In this document: positions 25,574 to 34,166 of the stretch, piece after piece | How the letters are laid out: each line of letters begins with the position of its first letter | Numbering within the stretch: the stretch's first letter is position 1 | DNA from: Mycobacterium sp. SMC-8 | GTDB lineage: Bacteria; Actinomycetota; Actinomycetes; Mycobacteriales; Mycobacteriaceae | Assembly: GCF_025263565.1 (NCBI RefSeq) | Contig: NZ_CP079865.1 | Location: 1,178,001-1,242,000 of the forward strand | Length of the DNA: 64,000 nucleotides | Direction: 5' to 3' | Position numbers and translations under genes: made by a program | Notes under the pieces: generated by a model | Databases searched by the model: none | What the model saw: only the letters and a program-made list of their open reading frames with translations | Told to the model about the DNA's origin: nothing

Positions 25574-26335
25574 ATGAGCACCACTCGTTCCGTCGGCGCC
25601 GTCGCCGAACTCACGGGGGTGTCGGTGCGCACGCTGCATCATTACGACCACCTCGGTCTTGTGGTGCCCAGCGTGCGATCAAGTGCGGGCTACCGCGGGT
25701 ACACCGACGCCGACGTCGAGCGGCTGCACCTGGTGCTCGTGTACCGCGGTGCGGGTCTACCTCTGGAGGAGATCCGCACGCTGCTCGACGACGCGACCGT
25801 CGATGTGGTCGAGCACCTGCAACGCCAGCACAAGCTGCTGCTGGAGCAGGCCGACCGTCTCCAGCACATGATCACAGCAGTGGAGGAACTGATGGACGCA
25901 CATCGCAGCGGGGTCCAGCTGACCGCCGAGGAACAGATCGAGATCTTCGGAACCGCCGTCGCCTCTGGCGAATACGCCAAGGAGGCCGAACAGCGCTGGG
26001 GCGGCACGGAGGTGTGGCGGCAGTCCCAACAGCGCAGCGCCGAACTCACCAAGCAGGACTGGATCGAGGTGAAGGCCGAAGGCGATGCCCTACTGGCCGC
26101 GTTGGCCGAGGCCAAGCGGGCCGGTGTGGCGCCGGGGTCGCCTGCCGCCGAGGAACTCCGTGTCCGGCACCGGGACTCGATCGAACGGTTCTACGACTGC
26201 GACGACGACATGCACCGCTGCCTGGCCCAGATGTACCTCGCCGATGAGCGCTTCACCCGCTACTACGACGACGCCGAGCCCGGGCTGGCACAGTTCGTGC
26301 ACGACGTCATCGTGGCCGGGTACGACGGCGACTGA
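25574..26335 (+). CDS. MerR-family regulator with TipAS drug-recognition domain
   Basis: 253 aa. N-terminal MerR helix-turn-helix (VGAVAELTGVSVRTLHHYDH, LVVPSVRSSAGYRGYTDADV), dimerising coiled coil (about 75-110), and a C-terminal TipAS domain (about 120-253; SGEYAKEAEQRWGGTEVWRQ, FYDCDDDMHRCLAQMYLADE) that in TipAL binds thiopeptides. Start ATG 25574 is set by the promoter. The operator shows autocontrol. Not obviously linked to neighbours. Confidence 0.92.
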   Translation: MSTTRSVGAVAELTGVSVRTLHHYDHLGLVVPSVRSSAGYRGYTDADVERLHLVLVYRGAGLPLEEIRTLLDDATVDVVEHLQRQHKLLLEQADRLQHMITAVEELMDAHRSGVQLTAEEQIEIFGTAVASGEYAKEAEQRWGGTEVWRQSQQRSAELTKQDWIEVKAEGDALLAALAEAKRAGVAPGSPAAEELRVRHRDSIERFYDCDDDMHRCLAQMYLADERFTRYYDDAEPGLAQFVHDVIVAGYDGD

Positions 26336-26347
26336 GATAATCGCCGC

Positions 26348-26830
26348 GTGACAGTGACTCCGCGTCCCACCGCTGACCTGGTCGACGAGATCGGCCCCGA
26401 TGTCCGCAGCTGTGACCTGCAGCTCCGCCAGTACGGAGGCCGTACGGAGTTCGCCGGTCCGATCACCACGGTGCGGTGCTTCGAGGACAACGCGCTGCTC
26501 AAGTCGGTGCTCTCGGAACCCGGCGGCGGCGGGGTGCTGGTGATCGACGGGGACGGATCGGTGCACACGGCGCTGGTCGGCGACGTCATCGCCGAACTGG
26601 GCCGGTCCAACGGGTGGTCCGGTTTGATCGTCAACGGCGCGGTCCGGGACGCGGCCACGCTGCGCACACTCGACATCGGCATCAAGGCGCTCGGCACCAA
26701 CCCGCGCAAGAGCACCAAGACCGGTGAGGGCGTGCGCGACGAGGCCGTCGAGTTCGGCGGGGTGGTGTTCACGCCCGGCGACATCGCCTACAGCGATGAC
26801 GACGGGATCGTCGTCATCGCCGCAGACTGA
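26348..26830 (+). CDS. rraA: RraA-family protein (RNase E inhibitor / aldolase fold)
   Basis: 160 aa. [39 protein letters not shown] and [20 protein letters not shown] are RraA signature blocks; [13 protein letters not shown] follows. Members either bind and restrain RNase E or act as HMG/oxaloacetate aldolases; older records call the gene menG. GTG 26348 lies 6 nt after GATAAT (leaderless). Convergent with ethA. Equivalent to Rv3853. Confidence 0.92.
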   Translation: MTVTPRPTADLVDEIGPDVRSCDLQLRQYGGRTEFAGPITTVRCFEDNALLKSVLSEPGGGGVLVIDGDGSVHTALVGDVIAELGRSNGWSGLIVNGAVRDAATLRTLDIGIKALGTNPRKSTKTGEGVRDEAVEFGGVVFTPGDIAYSDDDGIVVIAAD

Positions 26831-26839
26831 TCACGCCGA

Positions 26840-28315
26840 TCACGCAGAGGCGGTCACCGGCGCCTGGTGCCGCGAGAACGCCAGCGCCTCGTCGTCGACC
26901 TTGCCCCGCCGGATCAACTGCAGGTCCAGCAGATAGTTCTGCTTGAGCCGCCACGGTGCCCGCGACCCCTGCTTCGGCAGGTAGTCGAGCGCCCGCAGCA
27001 CATAGCCGGGGGTGAAGTCCATCAGCGGCCGCTCGTCGACAGCCGTACCGGGATGGCGCGGCTCAACCGTGTCATAACCCTTGCTGTCCATGTGATTGAT
27101 GACACGGCAGAAGAATTCGGAGACCAGGTCGGCCTTCAGCGTCCACGACGCGTTGGTGTAGCCGATCGTGAACGACATGTTGGGCATGTTGGTCAGCATC
27201 ATGCCCTTGTAGGCCATCGAGTCGTTGAGTTCCAGCGGCTCCCCGTTGCGGGAGATCGCCGCACCGCCGAACAGCTGAAGGTTCAAACCCGTTGCCGTGA
27301 CGATGATGTCGGCATCGATGTGCTGGCCGGAGGCGAGCTGGATGCCGGTCTTGGTGAACCGCTCGATGGTGTCGGTGACAACGTCGGCCTTGCCGGACCG
27401 GATGGTCTTGAACAGGTCGCCGTTGGGGGCCAGACACAACCGCTCGTCCCACGGGTTGTAGCTCGGCCCGAAATGCTTGGCGACATCGTAGCCTGCGGGC
27501 AGTCGGCGCTCAGCCATCGTCATCAACGTCTTACGCATGAAATTCGGGAACTTGCGCGCGATCTGATACTGCACGGACTGGAAGATGATGCTCTTCCACC
27601 GGTTCACCACGTAGGCCGCCTTGGTGGGCAGGGTCTTGTTCATGCGGACCGTGAACGGGTCCACGTCCGGCAGTGAGCCGATGTACGTCGGCGAGCGCTG
27701 CAGCATCGTCACGTGGCCGGCACCCGAATTCGCCAGCGCCGGAATCAATGTCACCGCGGTCGCCCCACTGCCGATGACGACGATCTTCTTGCCCGTGTAG
27801 TCCAGCTCCTCCGGCCAGTGCTGCGGGTGGATGATCGTGCCCTCGAAATCGTCCGAGCCGGCGAACTCCGGCGAATACCCCTCGTCGTAGTTGTAGTAGC
27901 CGCTGCAGGCCATCAGGTACTTCGCGGAGATCTCGATCTGCTCACCGTCGCGCTCGACCCGCACGGTCCACCGGTTGTCGGCGTCGGACCAGTCGGCGGA
28001 CTTCACGTCCTGCCCGTAGCGGATGTGCTTGTCGATGCCATACTCGGCGACCGTCTCCTTGAGGTAGGCCATGATCGACGGCCCATCGGCGATGGCCTTC
28101 TCCGATGTCCACGGCTTGAACCGGAAGCCCAGAGTGAACATGTCGGAATCGGAACGGATGCCGGGGTACTTGAACAGATCCCAGGTACCCCCGAGATTGT
28201 CCCGCCGCTCCAGGATTACGTAGCTCTTGGTCGGGCAGCGATCCTGCAGATGCCAGGCGGCACTGATACCGGAGATTCCGGCGCCCACGATGACAACGTC
28301 GACAAATTCGGTCAT
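26840..28315 (-). CDS. ethA: FAD-containing Baeyer-Villiger monooxygenase EthA
   Basis: 491 aa. FAD Rossmann motif IVGAGISGISAAWHL at the start, NADPH motif VVIGSGATAVTLIP near 190, and the Baeyer-Villiger fingerprint FEGTIIHPQHWP at about 155-166. Oxidises ketones to esters and activates ethionamide in M. tuberculosis. Divergent from ethR; the 76-bp gap holds the EthR operator. Equivalent to Rv3854c with the expected length. Confidence 0.96.
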   Translation of the reverse strand: MTEFVDVVIVGAGISGISAAWHLQDRCPTKSYVILERRDNLGGTWDLFKYPGIRSDSDMFTLGFRFKPWTSEKAIADGPSIMAYLKETVAEYGIDKHIRYGQDVKSADWSDADNRWTVRVERDGEQIEISAKYLMACSGYYNYDEGYSPEFAGSDDFEGTIIHPQHWPEELDYTGKKIVVIGSGATAVTLIPALANSGAGHVTMLQRSPTYIGSLPDVDPFTVRMNKTLPTKAAYVVNRWKSIIFQSVQYQIARKFPNFMRKTLMTMAERRLPAGYDVAKHFGPSYNPWDERLCLAPNGDLFKTIRSGKADVVTDTIERFTKTGIQLASGQHIDADIIVTATGLNLQLFGGAAISRNGEPLELNDSMAYKGMMLTNMPNMSFTIGYTNASWTLKADLVSEFFCRVINHMDSKGYDTVEPRHPGTAVDERPLMDFTPGYVLRALDYLPKQGSRAPWRLKQNYLLDLQLIRRGKVDDEALAFSRHQAPVTASA

Positions 28316-28336
28316 GGTGTCAAGCTATCAACGCCA

Positions 28337-28373
28337 TGTCGAAGCAGTCAACAGTCTGTTGAGAAACTCGACA
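28337..28373. promoter_or_regulatory. EthR operator between ethA and ethR
   Basis: Two concentric dyads centred at 28355: inner TCAACAG-T-CTGTTGA (28348-28362) and outer TGTCGA (28337-28342) with TCGACA (28368-28373). EthR of M. tuberculosis binds an unusually long operator of about 55 bp here as several dimers, which the nested symmetry fits. Confidence 0.8.
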
Positions 28374-28391
28374 CAGTGTAAAGTCGCTGTT

Positions 28392-29033
28392 GTGACTGCC
28401 GCCCGACAAGCCCGCCCCGCCCGGGGTCGGCGCGCCGCCCGACCCTCTGGTGACGATCGGGAACTGGCGATTCTGGAGACCGCCGAACGCCTCCTCGAGG
28501 ACCGTTCCCTGGCCGAGATCTCCGTCGACGACCTGGCCAAAGGAGCGGGCATCTCGCGGCCCACGTTCTACTTCTACTTCCCGTCCAAGGACGCGGTGCT
28601 GCTCACGCTGCTGGAGCGCGTGATCGCCGAAGCCGATGCCGCGCTGGCACAGTTGATCGCCGACCGGCCCGCCGACCGCCGCGCGATCTGGCGTCGCGGT
28701 ATCAACGTCTTCGTCGAGACCTTCGGCGCCCACCGCGCGGTCTGCGCCGCGACCGTCGGGGTGAAGAACTCCAACTCCGAGGCCCGAGCGCTGTGGGCGA
28801 CCTCGATGCAGCGGTGGATCGACCACATCGCTGCGGTGATCGAGGCCGAGCGCGCCGACGGGACCGCGCCGGTGACCGTGCCGGCCCGCGAGTTGTCGAC
28901 CGCGTTGAACCTGATGAACGAGTCGGTGATGACCGCCGCCTTCGCCGGCCATCAGCCGTCCATTCCCGATCACCGCGTGCTCGACAACCTGGTGCACATC
29001 TGGACCACCAGCATCTACGGCACGGCGGACTGA
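28392..29033 (+). CDS. ethR: TetR-family repressor EthR
   Basis: 213 aa. Helix-turn-helix SVDDLAKGAGISRPTFYFYF at about 45-65 after an unstructured Arg-rich head; the C-terminal ligand domain carries GINVFVETFGAHRAVCAATV and ELSTALNLMNESVM with the aromatic pocket seen in EthR. Represses ethA. GTG 28392 lies 7 nt after TAAAGT (leaderless). Next gene dinB begins 30 bp downstream. Confidence 0.95.
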   Translation: MTAARQARPARGRRAARPSGDDRELAILETAERLLEDRSLAEISVDDLAKGAGISRPTFYFYFPSKDAVLLTLLERVIAEADAALAQLIADRPADRRAIWRRGINVFVETFGAHRAVCAATVGVKNSNSEARALWATSMQRWIDHIAAVIEAERADGTAPVTVPARELSTALNLMNESVMTAAFAGHQPSIPDHRVLDNLVHIWTTSIYGTAD

Positions 29034-29050
29034 CCTGTCGGTGCGTGATG

Positions 29051-29064
29051 CGAACATATGTTCG
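29051..29064 (+). promoter_or_regulatory. LexA (SOS) box over the dinB start
   Basis: CGAACATATGTTCG is a perfect core CGAAC-N4-GTTCG of the mycobacterial SOS box. It also contains GAACAT (29052-29057), a possible -10 placed 16 bp after CTGACC and 6 nt before GTG 29064. LexA would block both promoter and start. Confidence 0.75.
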
Positions 29065-30269
29065 TGTCCACCGCGGCCGTCCTGCACGCTGATCTCGACT
29101 CGTTCTACGCCTCGGTCGAGCAGCGCGACGATCCGTCGCTGCGCGGACGGCCGGTGATCGTCGGCGGGGGTGTGGTGCTGGCCGCCAGCTACGAAGCCAA
29201 GGCCTACGGGGTGCGTACCGCGATGGGCGGCCGGCAGGCGCGGGCCCTGTGTCCGCAGGCCATCGTGGTGCCGCCTCGTATGGCGGCCTATTCGCAGGCC
29301 AGCGCGGCCGTGTTCGAGGTCTTCCACGACACCACTCCCGTCGTGGAACCGCTGTCCGTCGACGAGGCGTTTCTCGATGTCTCGGGCCTGCGGCGGGTGT
29401 CGGGCACCCCGGTGCAGATCGGTGCCCGCCTGCGCGAACGGGTGCGTGACGAGGTCGGGCTGCCGATCACGGTCGGGATCGCGCGCACCAAGTTCCTCGC
29501 CAAGGTGGCCAGCCAGGAGGCCAAACCGGACGGCCTGCTGCTGGTGCCGCCCGACCGGGAACTGGCGTTCCTGCATCCGCTCCCGGTGCGCCGGCTGTGG
29601 GGTGTCGGCGCCAAGACCGCCGACAAGCTGCGCGCGCACGGGATCGAGACCGTGGCCGATGTGGCCGAGCTGAGCGAGACCACACTGGGGTCACTGGTCG
29701 GCGGCGCCATGGGCCGTCAGCTGTTCGCGCTGTCGCACAACGTCGATCGGCGCCGCGTGGTGACCGGGCATCGGCGGCGGTCGGTCGGCGCGCAGCGCGC
29801 GCTGGGCCGGGCGGGCAGCGCGATGTCCGCCGACGAGGTGGACGCGGTGGTGGTGAATCTGGTCGACCGGATCACCCGGCGGATGCGCAAGGCCGGCCGT
29901 TCCGGACGCACCGTGGTGCTGCGGTTGCGGTTCGCCGACTTCGGCCGCGCGACCCGGTCGCACACCATGCCGAGGGCCACGGCGTCGACGGACGCGATCC
30001 TCGGCGCCGCACGCGGCCTGGTGGCGGCCGCAAGGCCGCTGATCTCCGAGCGCGGACTGACGCTGATCGGCTTCGCGGTGTGCAACATCGACCGCGACGG
30101 CGCGCAACAGCTCGAGCTGCCGTTCGGTCCGGCCCTCGACGCCGAGGACTCACTGGCCATCGACCTGACCATCGACAAGGTGCGCGGACGTTACGGCAAC
30201 GCGGCCTTGACCCGCGGGGTGCTGGTCGGCCGTGACCCGGGCGTGGAGATGCCCACGCTTCCCGACTGA
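29064..30269 (+). CDS. dinB: Y-family DNA polymerase IV
   Basis: 401 aa from GTG 29064 (ATG 29058, two codons earlier, is inside the LexA box). Palm motifs VLHADLDSFYASVEQ (Asp) and SVDEAFLDVSG (Asp-Glu) hold the catalytic metals; VGIARTKFLAKVASQEAKP is the DNA-binding finger region; helix-hairpin-helix near 185. C-terminal QQLELPFG is a beta-clamp-binding motif. Translesion synthesis. By position it is the third mycobacterial DinB paralogue rather than DinB1 or DinB2. Confidence 0.95.
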   Translation: MSTAAVLHADLDSFYASVEQRDDPSLRGRPVIVGGGVVLAASYEAKAYGVRTAMGGRQARALCPQAIVVPPRMAAYSQASAAVFEVFHDTTPVVEPLSVDEAFLDVSGLRRVSGTPVQIGARLRERVRDEVGLPITVGIARTKFLAKVASQEAKPDGLLLVPPDRELAFLHPLPVRRLWGVGAKTADKLRAHGIETVADVAELSETTLGSLVGGAMGRQLFALSHNVDRRRVVTGHRRRSVGAQRALGRAGSAMSADEVDAVVVNLVDRITRRMRKAGRSGRTVVLRLRFADFGRATRSHTMPRATASTDAILGAARGLVAAARPLISERGLTLIGFAVCNIDRDGAQQLELPFGPALDAEDSLAIDLTIDKVRGRYGNAALTRGVLVGRDPGVEMPTLPD

Positions 30270-30355
30270 TCCGACCGTTCACCGGTACAACGGTTCGGGT
30301 GATCCGGTTCCGTTCGGGACGTGTACACACCGTCAGTCGCTGGAGCGCAGCCCGG

Positions 30356-31363
30356 CTAACCGGAGCGGGTCCACTCCAGCAGATCGTCCGCGGACCAGGT
30401 GTTGACGATGCGTCCCGGTTCCAGACCGACGTCGAGGGCGCGTTGTGCGCCGTAACCGAGGAACTCCAACTGGCCGGGTGCGTGGGAATCGGTGTCGATG
30501 GCGAACACGCAGCCGATGTCCATCGCCAACGTGAGCAGACGGGTCGGCGGGTCGCGCCGCTCGGGACGAGAGTTGATCTCGACGGCGGTGCCGGCGTCGC
30601 GACAGGCGGTGAACACCTTCTCGGCGTCGAACTTCGATTCGGCCCGGATGCCGCGTCCGCCGGTGACGAGTCGCCCGGTGCAGTGACCGAGCACGTCGGT
30701 GTGCGGGTTGGTGACGGCTTTGAGCATGCGCCGGGTCATCGCGGGGGCGTCCATCGCGAGCTTGGAGTGCACGCTGGCGACGACGACGTCGAGACGCTCG
30801 AGGAGTTCGGGTTCCTGGTCGAGTGAGCCGTCTTCGAGGATGTCGACCTCGATGCCCGTGAGAATCCGCATGGGAGCGACCTTTTCGCGGATCTCGTCGA
30901 TGACCTCGAGTTGTTCGCGCAGCCGCTCCGGGGACAGCCCGTTGGCCACCCGCAGCCGCGGCGAGTGGTCGGTGAGCGCACAGTACTCGTGGCCGAGGTC
31001 GCGTGCGGCCAGCATCATCTCCTCGATCGGCGCGGACCCGTCCGACCAGTTGGAGTGCACGTGCAGGTCACCGCGCAGCGCGGCGCGGATGTCGCCGCCC
31101 CCGAGATCCGGGGCGGCCTCCCGCAGTTCCACCAGGACGTCGGGTTCGTGACCGGCCCAGGCCTGGGCGATGACCTTGGCGGTCTTCGGCCCGATCTTCG
31201 GGAGCGACTGCCAACTGTCGGCGGCGCCGTGCTTCTCGCGCTGGGCGTCGGTGAGCGCCTCGACCACATCGGCTGCGTTGCGGTAGGCCATCACCCGACG
31301 CGGATCCTCCCGCGCTCGGTCCTTGTAGTACGCGATCTGGCGCAACGCTGTGACCGGGTCCAT
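30356..31363 (-). CDS. PolX-like PHP-domain protein
   Basis: 335 aa, equal to Rv3856c as I recall it. N-terminal helix-hairpin-helix region (SLPKIGPKTAKVIAQAW) and a PHP phosphoesterase domain from about 105: GDLHVHSNWSDG, EYCALTDHSPR, GIEVDIL, VVASVHS, HCTGRL, INSRPER and DTDSHAP supply the metal His/Asp set. It lacks the polymerase half of PolX. Predicted nuclease or phosphoesterase in DNA repair. ATG 31363 fits the family start. Convergent with dinB. Confidence 0.9.
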   Translation of the reverse strand: MDPVTALRQIAYYKDRAREDPRRVMAYRNAADVVEALTDAQREKHGAADSWQSLPKIGPKTAKVIAQAWAGHEPDVLVELREAAPDLGGGDIRAALRGDLHVHSNWSDGSAPIEEMMLAARDLGHEYCALTDHSPRLRVANGLSPERLREQLEVIDEIREKVAPMRILTGIEVDILEDGSLDQEPELLERLDVVVASVHSKLAMDAPAMTRRMLKAVTNPHTDVLGHCTGRLVTGGRGIRAESKFDAEKVFTACRDAGTAVEINSRPERRDPPTRLLTLAMDIGCVFAIDTDSHAPGQLEFLGYGAQRALDVGLEPGRIVNTWSADDLLEWTRSG

Positions 31364-31479
31364 GGCTCCAGTGTGCCCCGGTCGGCGACAGGAAACTCCT
31401 GCACCGACCCCGGTGAAGTGCGGCGGCACAGTGAGTCCCGGCACAGTCGATCGCCTGCGGGGCCGGGGCGGGTTACCCT

Positions 31480-31499
31480 GATTGAAGATTCGTTCAATC
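31480..31499 (+). promoter_or_regulatory. ArsR-type operator
   Basis: Perfect 7-bp dyad GATTGAA-GATTCG-TTCAATC, 20 bp before the ArsR gene. The shape and A/T-rich arms are typical of ArsR/SmtB self-operators. Confidence 0.7.
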
Positions 31500-31519
31500 C
31501 ATCAATTCCTAAGGCCACG

Positions 31520-31900
31520 GTGACGCCCGACCGCTTCCCCGCCGACCAGCAGCGGCCGCTCTACGAGATCAAGGCCAACCTGTTCAAGGCGCTTGCTCAC
31601 CCGGCGCGCATCCGCGTGCTGGAGATCCTCTCCGCCGCCGGCGGCCCGACTTCGGTGAGCGACATCCTTGCCGCCACCGGACTCGAGCCGACCCTGCTGT
31701 CGCAGCACCTCGCTGTCCTCAAGCGTCATCATGTGGTGACCGCGCGCCGTACCGGCAACGCCGTGTTCTACGAACTCGCCCACCCCCTGATCTCCGAACT
31801 CCTGATCATCGCCCGCACCTTTCTGGCCGACACCCTGGCCGGGCAACGCGACCAGTTGAAGACACTCAAGGCGCTGCCGCCTCTGGAGAAGCGGCCATGA
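31520..31900 (+). CDS. ArsR-family regulator of the adjacent SulP transporter
   Basis: 126 aa. Winged helix: LFKALAHPARIRVLEILSAA, LEPTLLSQHLAVLKRHHVVT and RRTGNAVFYELAHPLI. No Cys, so it does not sense metal through the classical ELCVCDL site. GTG 31520 follows AAGG. Stop overlaps the SulP start (ATGA). The tight coupling and upstream dyad suggest it represses the two-gene operon; the signal is unknown. Confidence 0.87.
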   Translation: MTPDRFPADQQRPLYEIKANLFKALAHPARIRVLEILSAAGGPTSVSDILAATGLEPTLLSQHLAVLKRHHVVTARRTGNAVFYELAHPLISELLIIARTFLADTLAGQRDQLKTLKALPPLEKRP

Positions 31901-33543
31901 TCGCCACGGCCGCACGCAATCTGGGCCGCCTGCTTCCGCACCGGCGGGACTACGCCGACCTGCCCCGGTCCTGGCGTCGTGACATCCTGGCCGGCGTCAC
32001 GGTCGGCGTGGTGGCCCTTCCGCTGGCCCTGGCGTTCGGCATCAGCTCAGGCGTCGGTGCCGCGGCCGGATTGATCACCGCGGTGGTCGCCGGCCTGGTC
32101 GCCGCCGTGTTCGGCGGCTCCTCGGTCCAGGTCTCCGGGCCCACCGGCGCGATGGCCGTCGTCCTGGCACCGATCGTCGCCGCGCACGGCCTCGGCAGCA
32201 TCGCCCTGGTGACCGTGCTCGCCGGCGTCATCGTGCTCCTCGCCGGCGTGACCGGACTGGGCCGGGCCGTCACCTTCATCCCGTGGCCGGTCATCGAGGG
32301 ATTCACCCTGGGCATCGCCACGATCATCTTCCTGCAGCAGGTCCCGGCGGCGTTCTCCGCGGCCGGCCCGTCCGGCCAGCGCACCCTGCCCGCCGCCTGG
32401 CACGTGGTCAGCCACGCCGACTGGTCTCAGGCCGGCAAGACCCTGGGTGTGATCGCGTTCGTCGCGGTCCTCATGCTCGTGCTGCCGCGGGTCCACCGGG
32501 CCATCCCGGAGTCCCTCGCCGCCGTCGTCGCGGCGACTGTCGCCGTGGCGGTGCTGGGCCTGTCGGTCGCCACCATCGGCGAGTTGCCGTCGCATCTTCC
32601 CGCGCCGGTGCTGCCCCACGCCGACGTCGACGCGCTGCGCGACCTGCTCGGAGCAGCACTGGCCATCGCCGCGCTGGCCGCCATCGAATCGCTGCTGTCG
32701 GCGCGGGTCGCGGCCACGATGGCGCCGACGGGGCCGTACGACCCGGACCGGGAGCTCGTCGGGCAGGGCCTGGCCTCGGTTGCCTCCGGAGTTTTCGGCG
32801 GTATGCCGGCCACCGGGGCGATCGCGCGCACGGCCGTCAACGTGCGGTCGGGTGCCCGCACCCGGCTCTCGGCGATCGTGCACTCGCTCGTATTGCTCGG
32901 CGTCGTCTATCTGGCCACCGGGCCGGTGGCGGCGATCCCGCTGGCGGCGCTGGCCGGTGTGTTGATGGTGACGTCCTTCCGGATGATCTCGCGCTCCACC
33001 ATCCGCAAGATCCTGACCTCGACCCGATCCGACGCGCTGACGTTCGTGCTCACCGCTGCGGTCACGGTGTGCTTCGACCTGATCGAGGCCGTCGAGATCG
33101 GGGTGCTGGTGGCGGCGTTCTTCGCGCTGCGCAGTGTGGCCAGGCGCAGCAGCGTGGTCCGGGAGGAGCTACCCGCACCCTATGTTCCGGGCGACGAGGA
33201 GATCGCCCTGCTGCGGCTGGACGGTGCGATGTTCTTCGGTGTGGCCGAACGGATCTCGAATGCCATCGTCGACCCCGACCATCCGCGGACATCGGTCGTG
33301 ATCATCCGCATGTCCCAGCTGGGCATGCTCGACGCCACCGGCGCCAACACCCTGGCGCAGATCTGCACCGAGTTGGAGTCCCGCGGCATCACGGTGATCA
33401 TCAAAGGAGTTCGGCCGGAACACACCGCGCTGCTGGCCAATGTCGGTGTCTTCGAATCGCTGCGCCACGAGAATCATCTGGTGGACACCCTCGACGACGC
33501 GATCGAGCACGCCAGGACGCACGCGCGCAGACAGCCTCACTGA
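31897..33543 (+). CDS. SulP-family anion transporter with STAS domain
   Basis: 548 aa. Ten or more transmembrane helices (25-410) with SulP blocks DILAGVTVGVVALPLALAFG, VSGPTGAMAVVLAPI and ESLLSARVAATM...GQGLASVASGVFGGMPATGAIARTAVN (quoted in part: GGMPATGAIARTAVN). The cytosolic STAS domain (about 430-535) has RMSQLGMLDATGANTL. Transports sulfate, bicarbonate or dicarboxylates by family. Coupled to the ArsR gene. Length normal. Confidence 0.92.
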   Translation: MIATAARNLGRLLPHRRDYADLPRSWRRDILAGVTVGVVALPLALAFGISSGVGAAAGLITAVVAGLVAAVFGGSSVQVSGPTGAMAVVLAPIVAAHGLGSIALVTVLAGVIVLLAGVTGLGRAVTFIPWPVIEGFTLGIATIIFLQQVPAAFSAAGPSGQRTLPAAWHVVSHADWSQAGKTLGVIAFVAVLMLVLPRVHRAIPESLAAVVAATVAVAVLGLSVATIGELPSHLPAPVLPHADVDALRDLLGAALAIAALAAIESLLSARVAATMAPTGPYDPDRELVGQGLASVASGVFGGMPATGAIARTAVNVRSGARTRLSAIVHSLVLLGVVYLATGPVAAIPLAALAGVLMVTSFRMISRSTIRKILTSTRSDALTFVLTAAVTVCFDLIEAVEIGVLVAAFFALRSVARRSSVVREELPAPYVPGDEEIALLRLDGAMFFGVAERISNAIVDPDHPRTSVVIIRMSQLGMLDATGANTLAQICTELESRGITVIIKGVRPEHTALLANVGVFESLRHENHLVDTLDDAIEHARTHARRQPH

Positions 33544-33544
33544 T

Positions 33545-34114
33545 TCACGGCGCGGTCCACGACGGATCGCGGCCGGTCAGCCCGAGGACCCGGTCCAGCA
33601 GCGGCGCTTCTTCGGACACCGGCACCGGCGCGGCGAACAACCCTTCGACCGGCTCCTCGGCGAACGCGGCGACATGGGGCAGCAGGACTTCCAGCACCCG
33701 GTCCTCGACGGCGTAGGGCAACCCGGCCGAGGCCGCCACATCCCACCCGTGCACCACCACCTCGCCGAGCGCGATCAGGCCGCCCACATCGGCGGGAAAG
33801 TCGACGCCGCCGGCCCGTGACATTCCCTCCCACGCGGACGGGTCCCGCCACGCCTCGGCCAGCGCGGTCAGCCGGGCCGGGTAGAGCTCCCGCCAGTTGT
33901 CGTCGGGCCGTTCTTCCAGCCGCGGGGGCGTGTCGGTCAGTACGCCGAAGTTCTTTCGCGCGGCCGCCTCGAACGCCGGCGCCAGACCGCCGATATGAGC
34001 GATCAGTGCGCCGAGATCCACGTCGCGGCACGGCGTCGCCGCGCCCAATCGTTGGTCGTCCACCTGTCCCAGCAGCGTGGCGGTGCGGGCACAGGCCTCG
34101 GTCATGTCGATCAT
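33545..34114 (-). CDS. Mycothiol-dependent maleylpyruvate isomerase-like (TIGR03086) protein
   Basis: 189 aa. DinB-like four-helix fold: LGAATPCRDVDLGALIAHIG (first metal His region), then VVVHGWDVAASAGLP with the second His. Members bind zinc or nickel and often use mycothiol or act as detoxifying transferases. ATG 34114 or 34105 are both possible. Convergent with SulP (1 bp gap) and divergent from the LLM gene. Confidence 0.82.
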   Translation of the reverse strand: MIDMTEACARTATLLGQVDDQRLGAATPCRDVDLGALIAHIGGLAPAFEAAARKNFGVLTDTPPRLEERPDDNWRELYPARLTALAEAWRDPSAWEGMSRAGGVDFPADVGGLIALGEVVVHGWDVAASAGLPYAVEDRVLEVLLPHVAAFAEEPVEGLFAAPVPVSEEAPLLDRVLGLTGRDPSWTAP

Positions 34115-34166
34115 GTCGGTACTGACCGCCGGGCGGCGGGGAAGTCATCGGCCTAGAGTCGATGCG

